This document shows positions 57,379 to 64,000 of a DNA stretch of 64,000 nt, in pieces (position 1 is the first letter of the stretch; the number at the start of each line of letters is the position of its first letter). The position numbers were made by a program, and so were the translations under genes. The DNA comes from Flavobacteriaceae bacterium (GTDB lineage: Bacteria; Bacteroidota; Bacteroidia; Flavobacteriales; Flavobacteriaceae): positions 62,001 to 126,000 of the forward strand of contig JAIPBH010000006.1 of the NCBI GenBank assembly GCA_021739635.1, in the 5' to 3' direction. Under the pieces are notes generated by a model, which had not been told where the DNA came from, made no database searches, and worked only from the letters and a program-made list of their open reading frames with translations.

Positions 57379-58059
57379 CTATTTTTCTTTTAATTGAGAC
57401 TTTCTTGTTGTTAATAATTTTTCTAGAAAGTCCAAACTCATTTCTGTAAAATCCCTGAAAACAACATCTGCTTCGTTGAGCACTGATGATTCACCAATTC
57501 CTATACTAATCATGTTAGCCTTATTGGCCGCTTGAATTCCAGCTACAGAATCTTCAAATACTATGCAGTTTTCTGGTTTTATTTGAATGGCCTCTGCTGC
57601 TTTTAAAAATACTTCTGGGTCTGGTTTTGCTTTTGTTACCGCATTGCCATCGACAATAGCATCAAATTGATTAAACAAATTGACTTTATTTAGTATTTCT
57701 ATAGAATTTTTACTTGCAGAACCTAATGCCATAGGTTGTTTTTTATCGATTAAAAATTGCATTACCTTAATGACATCAGGCAGAATTTCTGACTCATCCA
57801 TTTTAGCTATATAGCTTAAGTAGTTTGTGTTTTTATCAGCCATCAATCTATTAAAGTCTTCTTCAGAGAGTGTAATATCTCCCCATTTTAAAATCTTTTT
57901 TAAAGATTCAATGCGACTTACCCCTTTAAGCTGTTCATTTTGATGTTCGGTAAAATCTATACCAATACTGTTGGCTAATTTTTTCCATGCCAGAAAATGA
58001 TACTTTGCAGTATCAACTATAACTCCGTCTAAATCGAAAATAAATCCTTTTTTTATCAT
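57379..58059 (-). CDS. pgmB: Beta-phosphoglucomutase
   Basis: The product is 226 residues. The HAD motif I is FIFDLDGVIVDTAKYHF with nucleophile Asp and acid/base Asp; motif II LGSASKNS; Lys in AKPDPEVF; motif IV FEDSVAGIQAA. The cap has the substrate Arg in LKGVSRIESL. It turns beta-glucose 1-phosphate into glucose 6-phosphate, completing phosphorolytic maltose use. It overlaps the MFS gene by 4 bp. Confidence 0.95.
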   Translation of the reverse strand: MIKKGFIFDLDGVIVDTAKYHFLAWKKLANSIGIDFTEHQNEQLKGVSRIESLKKILKWGDITLSEEDFNRLMADKNTNYLSYIAKMDESEILPDVIKVMQFLIDKKQPMALGSASKNSIEILNKVNLFNQFDAIVDGNAVTKAKPDPEVFLKAAEAIQIKPENCIVFEDSVAGIQAANKANMISIGIGESSVLNEADVVFRDFTEMSLDFLEKLLTTRKSQLKEK

Positions 58060-59417
58060 AATTGTACTACATCATCTACATCTTTTACTTTAAATACTAA
58101 AGATGCAGCAATTAAAAAACTTACTCCACTAACCATTAATGCAAATATAGCATGATTATCGTAAGCATATTTAACTAAAGGTCCGCCAATTAAGGCATTA
58201 ATAATTTGAGGAATTACTATAAAGAAATTGAAAATCCCCATGTAAACGCCCATTTTTTTTGGAGAAATTGAACCCGCCAAAATAGCATATGGCATTGCTA
58301 AAATACTTGCCCAAGCAATTCCAACGCCAATCATGGAAACAATTAACCAGTTTTCATTGGGCATGATGTAAATAGAAAGCAAACCTAAACCTCCAATGAT
58401 TAATGACATAACATGCGTTCTTTTTCTGCCAATTTTCTTTGCAATATAAGGCAATGCAAAAGCATAGCATGCTGAAATAAGATTGTAAACACCAAAAAGA
58501 ATTCCTATCCAATCACCAGCATCCTGGTAAGTTGAACTACTACTATCTGTATAAGGTAACCCATAGATATGCTGAGCAATTGCTGGTGTTGCAAAAACCC
58601 ACATTCCAAATAAACCAAACCACGAAAAAAACTGAACCCAACTTAATTGCCGCATGGTTGTTGGCATTTTTTTGAAATCATCAAAAATATCAAGTAAGCT
58701 TGATTTTTCCTTTTCACCGTCTTTTTTGATAGCTTCCGTATGAGCTTTTTCATCTTCAAAAATTTCTAATTCTTCGGGTGAATATTCCTTTGTTGAAATA
58801 ACGGTAACCAAAATAGAACCAATTAAAACAACGGCTCCAATGATAAATGAAAGAATTAAATTAAAAGGAACAACGCCTTCTGAAGTTTCATTTGAAACGC
58901 CAAACCAATGATTCAACACATAAGGTAACCATGAGCCAATAACGGCGCCAAAACCAATGAGTGCTGTTTGAACACTAAATCCTAAAGTACGCTGGTCCGT
59001 TCTTAAGTTATCACCTACCAAAGCACGAAAAGGTTCCATGGCAATATTAAATGAAGCATCCATAATCATGAGCATACCTGCACCAACCCAAAGTGCTGGT
59101 AAGAATGCAATAAAAATTTCAGCTTGTGGCATTAAGATTAATCCTATGGAAGCTAATAATGCCCCAACCAAAAAATAGGGTTTCCTTCTTCCAAAGCGGC
59201 TCCATGTTTTATCGCTGTAATGACCTATGATAGGTTGAACTATTAAGCCCATTAACGGCGCAATAATCCAAAACCAAGAAAGTTCATGAACATCGGCACC
59301 AAAGATTTGAAGAATTCTGCTAGCATTAGCATTTTGAAGGGCAAAACCCATTTGAATTCCTAAGAAACCAAAACTCATGTTCCAGATTTCCCAGAAACTT
59401 AACCTACGCTTTTCCAT
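58056..59417 (-). CDS. MFS sugar transporter (maltose-type)
   Basis: The product is 453 residues with 12 predicted TM helices in two halves joined by a charged loop (EILEIFEDEKAHTEA region near residue 215). MFS motif GHYSDKTWSRFGRRKPYFL follows TM2. It starts LSFWEIWNMSFGFLGIQMGFALQNA, typical of the glycoside-transporter group found in flavobacterial alpha-glucan loci. It would import maltose or short maltodextrins from the periplasm. First gene of the catabolic operon. Confidence 0.93.
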   Translation of the reverse strand: MEKRRLSFWEIWNMSFGFLGIQMGFALQNANASRILQIFGADVHELSWFWIIAPLMGLIVQPIIGHYSDKTWSRFGRRKPYFLVGALLASIGLILMPQAEIFIAFLPALWVGAGMLMIMDASFNIAMEPFRALVGDNLRTDQRTLGFSVQTALIGFGAVIGSWLPYVLNHWFGVSNETSEGVVPFNLILSFIIGAVVLIGSILVTVISTKEYSPEELEIFEDEKAHTEAIKKDGEKEKSSLLDIFDDFKKMPTTMRQLSWVQFFSWFGLFGMWVFATPAIAQHIYGLPYTDSSSSTYQDAGDWIGILFGVYNLISACYAFALPYIAKKIGRKRTHVMSLIIGGLGLLSIYIMPNENWLIVSMIGVGIAWASILAMPYAILAGSISPKKMGVYMGIFNFFIVIPQIINALIGGPLVKYAYDNHAIFALMVSGVSFLIAASLVFKVKDVDDVVQL

Positions 59418-59546
59418 AAATAGTAAATAAATTTATACTATTTGATAAGCAAACATCTTATCAAAATTTAATATTAGAGAAGTGAAAATATAAATTTTGA
59501 ATGGTTCAAAGATATAAAATAATTCAATTTGTCCTAATAAATATTT
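59418..59546 (-). promoter_or_regulatory. Promoter region of the MFS-pgmB-GH65-GH13 operon
   Basis: On the minus strand TATCTTTG at 59514-59507 fits the TAnnTTTG -7 box, giving a leader of about 80 bases before the ATG at 59417. Within that leader the plus-strand 16-mer GAGAAGTGAAAATATA (59477-59492) is identical to one before susC at 60849-60864, but in opposite orientation to transcription. Confidence 0.5.
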
Positions 59547-60620
59547 TTATTTGGTAGAATCTCTTTCTATTAGTTCTGTTTCAATAACCACGGTCTTAAA
59601 ATTCATATCTCTTTCAAAATCAACTTCTTCTATATCATCTTCTTCATCATCAAGTTCTAATCTATCAATAAGCAAATGCGCAGCCTGTTCTCCTATTTTT
59701 TGTCCATGTTGACTTATTGTTGTTAGGCTAGGTCTTGCGTGTTTAGATAAAACACCATCGGTAAATCCTATAACTTGAATGTCTTCTGGAATATTCAAAT
59801 TGAGTTTTCTAGCTACTTTCATAGCAGTAACGGCATATAATTCATTAACGGCAAAGAGACCATCAATTTTTTCATTATTCATAAAGAATTGTTCAATTTC
59901 TTTTTCTAGTACATCCAAATGTTCTTCAAGAGCTAAACTATCATCAAGCTTTAAAATTAAGCTTGCTTTAGGATGTATTTTGCTTTCTTCTAGGGCTTGT
60001 AAATATCCTTGGGTTCTTAGCTTTCCAACACTTACATAATCCATAGTAGTTATAAGTGCAATATTTTTACATCCTGTAGAAATTAATTTTTTAACAGCAT
60101 TAACTGAGCCATTATAATCATCAACAATAACTTTATCGCAATCAATATCATTCACTACTCTATCAAACATGACAATAGGAATACCCTGACTGATGGTTTC
60201 TTTAAAATGATGGTAATCTTGATGTAATAATGTTTCTTTAGAAATTGATAAAATAAATCCATCAATACTTCCATTTGCAAGCATTTCCATATTTATTACT
60301 TCTTTACTGAAAGACTCGTTTGATAAACCAATAATTACGTTATACCCACGTTGGTTAGCAATTATTTCAATACCGCGAATAACTGTTGAAAAAAAGTGAT
60401 GAACAATTTCAGGAATTAGTATGCCAATGGTTTTAGTTTTTCTGTTTTTTAAACTTAAAGCTATATTGTTTGGTTTATAATTATAAAACTTTGCAAAGGC
60501 TTGAATTTTTTGTCTAGTTTCTTCTCCAATTTCTTTGCTATTACTTAAAGCTCTTGAAACGGTAGATATTGAAACATCTAATTCTTTAGCGATTTGTTTT
60601 AAGGTTACTTTACGTTTCAT
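59547..60620 (-). CDS. LacI-family transcriptional regulator
   Basis: The product is 357 residues. The N-terminal HTH is VTLKQIAKELDVSISTVSRALS with the hinge helix at about 50-60 (NYKPNNIALSLK), then a periplasmic-binding-like effector domain (TKTIGILIPEIVHHFFSTVIRG ... GLFAVNELYAV). The gene lies between the catabolic operon and susC. It should sense a maltooligosaccharide and act on the palindromes at 60734-60749 and 60775-60790. In related flavobacterial loci such regulators can activate as well as repress. Confidence 0.94.
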   Translation of the reverse strand: MKRKVTLKQIAKELDVSISTVSRALSNSKEIGEETRQKIQAFAKFYNYKPNNIALSLKNRKTKTIGILIPEIVHHFFSTVIRGIEIIANQRGYNVIIGLSNESFSKEVINMEMLANGSIDGFILSISKETLLHQDYHHFKETISQGIPIVMFDRVVNDIDCDKVIVDDYNGSVNAVKKLISTGCKNIALITTMDYVSVGKLRTQGYLQALEESKIHPKASLILKLDDSLALEEHLDVLEKEIEQFFMNNEKIDGLFAVNELYAVTAMKVARKLNLNIPEDIQVIGFTDGVLSKHARPSLTTISQHGQKIGEQAAHLLIDRLELDDEEDDIEEVDFERDMNFKTVVIETELIERDSTK

Positions 60621-60733
60621 TATAAATTTGCTTTATACAACATAAATTGGTCTTTTAAATACTGATTTTAGTATTTCTAGCTAATTTAATAATTTCCTAT
60701 CAACCTACCTACAAAAATAATAAAGTTGTCAAC

Positions 60734-60749
60734 ACGCAAACGTTTACGT
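60734..60749. promoter_or_regulatory. LacI-type operator 1
   Basis: ACGCAAACGTTTACGT is palindromic in 14 of 16 positions around a central AAACGTTT. Its CG-centred half-sites are typical of LacI/GalR operators. It lies 41 bp upstream of a second copy. Confidence 0.75.
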
Positions 60750-60774
60750 TAAGAATAATGCAAAAGTTGTTAAC

Positions 60775-60790
60775 ACGCAAACGTTTTCGT
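60775..60790. promoter_or_regulatory. LacI-type operator 2
   Basis: ACGCAAACGTTTTCGT shares 15 of 16 positions with operator 1 and the same central AAACGTTT. The centre-to-centre spacing of 41 bp is close to four helical turns, which places both sites on one face of the DNA. Confidence 0.75.
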
Positions 60791-60899
60791 TGAGAATTTC
60801 ATAATTATCTGTTAAAACTTAACATTAAATTTACAATGTTTTTAACCTGAGAAGTGAAAATATATTAAACTAATTAATACACTAATTTAAAAGTATTGT

Positions 60900-63803
60900 A
60901 TGAAAACAACTCTAAACAGCTTACTGTTTCTTATGTTTTTTACCCCTATATGGTTATTCGGGCAATCTACATTGACAGGAACAGTGACAGAACAATCAAC
61001 TTCACAACCGTTACCAGGAGTAAATATTCTGATAAAAGGAACCTCTACAGGAACGGCAACAGACTTTGATGGTAAATACCAAATTAACCTAAAAAATGGG
61101 GACATTATTGTGTTCTCTTATGTTGGTTACAACCCTGTAGAAATTACATATGCAGGACAATCTACTTTAAATGTTGAACTAACTGAAAATACAGCTCAAT
61201 TAAATGAAGTTGTTGTTATAGGTTATGGATCAACAACTGTTAAAGACGCCACAGGCTCTTTAGATAGAATTGATTCAGAAGAATTTAACAGAGGAGCCAT
61301 TGTGTCTCCAGAAAACCTTTTAGCTGGTAAATCTGCCGGTGTAAGAATTACAACTTCTTCAGGTTCTCCTGGCGCTGGAGCAGAAATCAGAATTAGAAAT
61401 GGAGGATCACTTAGCGCCAACAATAGTCCATTAATTGTTGTTGATGGAATTCCATTAAGTGGTGGTAGTTTAAACTCTATCAACCCTAATGAAATTGAAA
61501 GCTATACTGTTTTAAAAGATGCATCTGCAACTGCCATTTATGGATCTAGAGCTACCGCTGGTGTTGTAATTATTACCACTAAAAAAGGTAAATCAAAAGC
61601 TCCTTTAAAAGTTGAATATGACGTTCAAGCATCTATAGGACAAATCACAGACAAAATAGATGTTTTAAGCGCTTCTCAATTAAAACAATATGTTATAGCT
61701 AATGGTGAAGACCCAAGCTTTTTAGGTAATGCAAACACAGATTGGCAAGACGAAATATATCAAAATGCAGAAGGTGGTATTCACAACTTAACTGTAACAA
61801 AAGGATTTGAAAATGGATCTATAAGAGCTAACTACAACTTATCAAATCAAAATGGGCTTTTAATGACTTCTCAATACAGAAGAAATGCTTTAAACATTAA
61901 TTTTGAACATCGCTTTTTAGATGACCATCTAAAAGTAAACGTAACATCAAAAGGAAGTTTAGTTGATAATCGTTTTGCAAATGAAGGAGCTATAGGTAGC
62001 GCATTATTTTTTGACCCAACCCAACCAGTTTCTGGAAACTATGGAGGATATTTTGAATTTGAAGATGCTGATGGTGTTGCAAATCTTGCTCCAAGAAACC
62101 CTGTTTCATTATTATTATTAAATGATAATAGACAACGTGCAAAACGTAACATTTCAAATATTCAGTTAGACTACAAATTTCATTTCTTACCAGAATTAAG
62201 ATTAAATGTTAATGCTGGTTTTGATTATGAAGAATATGACGGAAGATATTTTTCAGATAGAAGAGCCGGATTTAATAATTTAAACGCTGGACAATACGCA
62301 AGTAAAGGAACTTATTTTGGAACAAACAAAAATAGATTATTAGACTTTTACTTAAATTATAAAAAAAATTATGAAGGTTCTCTATTATCTGGCATAGACA
62401 TGACTGCTGGTCATACATATCAAAGATTTTATAACATAGGGGAATCAAGTAATTTAAACACTTCAACTGGAAATTATGATGCTCAAGTTGCTCCTATTCC
62501 ATTTCAGCTAATTTTAGAATCATATTTTGCTCGTGCTAATTTCACTTTAGATAGTAAGTATATTTTCACTGCAACTTATAGAAGAGATATATCTTCTCGA
62601 TTTTCAAAAGACAATAGAAATGCAGATTTCCCTTCTGCAGCATTTTCTTGGTTAGCTTCTGATGAAGATTTCTTAAAAAATTCAAAAGTAATTTCAAACT
62701 TAAAAGTAAGATTAAGTTGGGGTATTACAGGTCAGCAAGATATTGGTGGTTCATTCCCATACTTAGGAGTATACTCATATGGAGACACCAAATCTCAATA
62801 CCAATTTGGACAAAACTTCATTCCTACAATTAGACCAGAAGGTTATAATGAAAATATTAAATGGGAAGAAGCAACTATGTATAATGCCGGTATAGATTAC
62901 GGCCTTTTTGGTAATAAAATCTCTGGTACTTTAGATTTTTATTATAGAAAAAATAAAGATTTATTACAATATTCTCAAGTACCTGCTGGTAGTAACTTGG
63001 AGAACTTTTTGGATCAAAATGTTGGTGAAACTGTAAGTAGAGGTATTGAAATTGGAATAAACGCAACACCTATCAAAACAGAAAATTTTTCATGGGATGT
63101 TAGTGCAAACTTCACAGTAAGTGATGTTGAAATTACAAAACTTACTCTAACAGATGACCCTAATTTTCCAGGACAACCAGTTGGTGGAATTTCCGGTGGC
63201 GTAGGAAACACCATTCAAATTAATGCCTTAAATGCAGAACCTGGAAGCTTTTATGTTCTTAAACAAGTAGTTGATGCTAATGGTAGCCCTCTTGAAGGTG
63301 TTTATGTAGATTTAAATGGAGATAATGTAATCAATGATAGTGATAAATACAGATTTCAATCTGGCACACCAGATGCGTTCTTTGGATTTACATCTAGTAT
63401 GGCTTATAAAAATTTAGATTTTAACTTTACACTTAGGGGTAGTTTAGGCAACTATATGTATAATAACTTTAGATCAGCAAATGGTTATGGGCAAGCTATT
63501 TTAAACCAAATAGGCGATTATTATGGAAACGGAAGTGTGGATGCATTAAACACTGGTTTTATAAACAATCAACAATTTTCAGATTTATATGTTGAAAATG
63601 CCTCTTTCATGAAACTAGACAACATTTCATTGGGTTATACAATCCCTTTTGAAAAAATAACATTCCGTGCTTCTCTAATTGCACAAAATGTGTTCACTAT
63701 AACAAACTATACAGGTTTAGATCCAGAAATTTCTAGTGGTATTGATAACAATATTTATCCAAAACCAAGAACTTTTTCTTTAGGATTAAACTTTAATTTT
63801 TAA
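60900..63803 (+). CDS. susC: SusC-like TonB-dependent receptor of the maltodextrin locus
   Basis: The product is 967 residues. A signal peptide (ending IWLFGQS) is followed by a CarboxypepD_reg-like domain (LTGTVTEQSTSQPLPGVNI), the plug starting LNEVVVIGYGSTTVKDATGS with SPLIVVDGIPL and SATAIYGSRATAGV, and a C-terminal barrel ending RTFSLGLNFNF. It should import maltooligosaccharides through the outer membrane with energy from TonB. It is followed after 30 bp by a SusD-like gene. Assignment to starch comes from the divergent GH13/GH65 operon. Confidence 0.95.
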   Translation: MKTTLNSLLFLMFFTPIWLFGQSTLTGTVTEQSTSQPLPGVNILIKGTSTGTATDFDGKYQINLKNGDIIVFSYVGYNPVEITYAGQSTLNVELTENTAQLNEVVVIGYGSTTVKDATGSLDRIDSEEFNRGAIVSPENLLAGKSAGVRITTSSGSPGAGAEIRIRNGGSLSANNSPLIVVDGIPLSGGSLNSINPNEIESYTVLKDASATAIYGSRATAGVVIITTKKGKSKAPLKVEYDVQASIGQITDKIDVLSASQLKQYVIANGEDPSFLGNANTDWQDEIYQNAEGGIHNLTVTKGFENGSIRANYNLSNQNGLLMTSQYRRNALNINFEHRFLDDHLKVNVTSKGSLVDNRFANEGAIGSALFFDPTQPVSGNYGGYFEFEDADGVANLAPRNPVSLLLLNDNRQRAKRNISNIQLDYKFHFLPELRLNVNAGFDYEEYDGRYFSDRRAGFNNLNAGQYASKGTYFGTNKNRLLDFYLNYKKNYEGSLLSGIDMTAGHTYQRFYNIGESSNLNTSTGNYDAQVAPIPFQLILESYFARANFTLDSKYIFTATYRRDISSRFSKDNRNADFPSAAFSWLASDEDFLKNSKVISNLKVRLSWGITGQQDIGGSFPYLGVYSYGDTKSQYQFGQNFIPTIRPEGYNENIKWEEATMYNAGIDYGLFGNKISGTLDFYYRKNKDLLQYSQVPAGSNLENFLDQNVGETVSRGIEIGINATPIKTENFSWDVSANFTVSDVEITKLTLTDDPNFPGQPVGGISGGVGNTIQINALNAEPGSFYVLKQVVDANGSPLEGVYVDLNGDNVINDSDKYRFQSGTPDAFFGFTSSMAYKNLDFNFTLRGSLGNYMYNNFRSANGYGQAILNQIGDYYGNGSVDALNTGFINNQQFSDLYVENASFMKLDNISLGYTIPFEKITFRASLIAQNVFTITNYTGLDPEISSGIDNNIYPKPRTFSLGLNFNF

Positions 63804-63833
63804 TAATAAAACTGAACTATAAAAGAAAAAATC

Positions 63834-64000
63834 ATGTTAAACAATTTAAAAAAAGTATTGTTTTTGATTTGTGGTGTTTCTGTCATCGTTTCATGTACAA
63901 GTGAAATAGATGATTTAAAACCAATAAATCAAGAAACATCTGTTTCGGTTTTTGACAATCCGGAATCATATAAATCTTTTTTAGCTAAAATATATGCAGG
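63834..64000 (+). CDS. susD: SusD-like lipoprotein (N-terminal part only, cut by window edge)
   Basis: The frame is open from ATG 63834 to the window end: 55 codons. A lipoprotein signal with lipobox IVSC (Cys21) is followed by TSEIDDLKPINQ and SVFDNPESYKSFLAKIYAG, the typical first helix of SusD proteins. Its place right after susC supports the call. The rest is outside the window. Confidence 0.88.
   Translation, partial: MLNNLKKVLFLICGVSVIVSCTSEIDDLKPINQETSVSVFDNPESYKSFLAKIYA

Larger units (their letters stand above)
60621..60899. promoter_or_regulatory. Divergent control region between the LacI gene and susC
   Basis: This 279-bp gap has no gene. It holds two copies of a 32-bp direct repeat (60725-60756 and 60766-60797) that carry the operator palindromes, a 7-bp inverted repeat AAATACT/AGTATTT at 60657-60676 near the LacI start, and the shared 16-mer at 60849-60864 just before susC. 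No perfect TAnnTTTG box was found for susC; TAAATTTA near 60826 is the closest, as expected of an activated promoter. Confidence 0.6.

Overview
The window is an AT-rich chromosomal segment of a member of the Bacteroidota, most likely a marine Flavobacteriaceae. The evidence is: SusC/SusD pairs, lipoproteins, a Y_Y_Y/LuxR membrane regulator, a mevalonate pathway operon, a flavobacterial-type arsenosugar operon, promoter boxes of the TAnnTTTG type, and very few Shine-Dalgarno sequences. No rRNA, tRNA, CRISPR array, prophage or classical insertion sequence was seen.

Layout. (1) 1-9735, minus strand: the end of a polysaccharide utilisation locus with a membrane-spanning LuxR-type regulator, a SusC-like TonB-dependent receptor, a SusD-like lipoprotein, and a surface lipoprotein with three tandem LamG/ConA-like domains that runs off the left edge. 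(2) 9879-15762, plus strand: an eight-gene arsenosugar biosynthesis operon (AhpD-like, arsS, rhodanese, two glycosyltransferases, purine nucleoside phosphorylase, arsM, DUF547). A flavobacterial palindromic repeat lies just before arsM. (3) 15896-23824: accessory genes, including a CarboxypepD_reg protein, a GH113-like mannanase lipoprotein, a MerT-like membrane protein, two GT2 enzymes, an M28 peptidase and a PD40 propeller lipoprotein. (4) 23957-34592: methylmalonyl-CoA metabolism. meaB converges on an operon of mce, mmdA, oadG, a biotin carrier, oadB, a CoA-transferase, mutA and mutB. No biotin carboxylase is present, so the set reads as a Na+-pumping methylmalonyl-CoA decarboxylase module. 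(5) 34770-37227: a polytopic mannosyltransferase-like protein, a VOC protein and two small conserved proteins. (6) 37230-40513: a polyamine-type operon of arginine decarboxylase, a ureohydrolase that has lost catalytic residues, and a deoxyhypusine-synthase-like protein. (7) 40848-48512: a long minus-strand operon with tesB, a GDPD, a BaiN-like flavoprotein, DUF1697, mevalonate diphosphate decarboxylase, mevalonate kinase, a UbiA prenyltransferase and a pseudouridine synthase homologue without its catalytic Asp. A four-helix-bundle gene framed by perfect 24-bp inverted repeats has been inserted between the two mevalonate genes. (8) 48573-64000: a maltodextrin/starch locus. Three GH13 enzymes, an esterase with an in-frame nonsense codon, a GH65 phosphorylase, beta-phosphoglucomutase, an MFS transporter and a LacI regulator are on the minus strand. 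A SusC receptor and the start of a SusD protein diverge from them.

How it works together. In the right-hand locus, outer-membrane SusC/SusD would import maltooligosaccharides and GH13 enzymes would trim them. MFS would then carry maltose across the inner membrane, and GH65 plus PgmB would convert it by phosphorolysis to glucose and glucose 6-phosphate. The LacI protein very probably acts on two palindromic operators 41 bp apart in the divergent promoter region. The left-hand locus appears to be controlled by its own one-protein transmembrane regulator.

The most unusual observations are the inverted-repeat-bounded four-helix-bundle element, two genes whose products have lost catalytic residues (ureohydrolase, pseudouridine synthase), and the nonsense codon that removes the catalytic His of the esterase.
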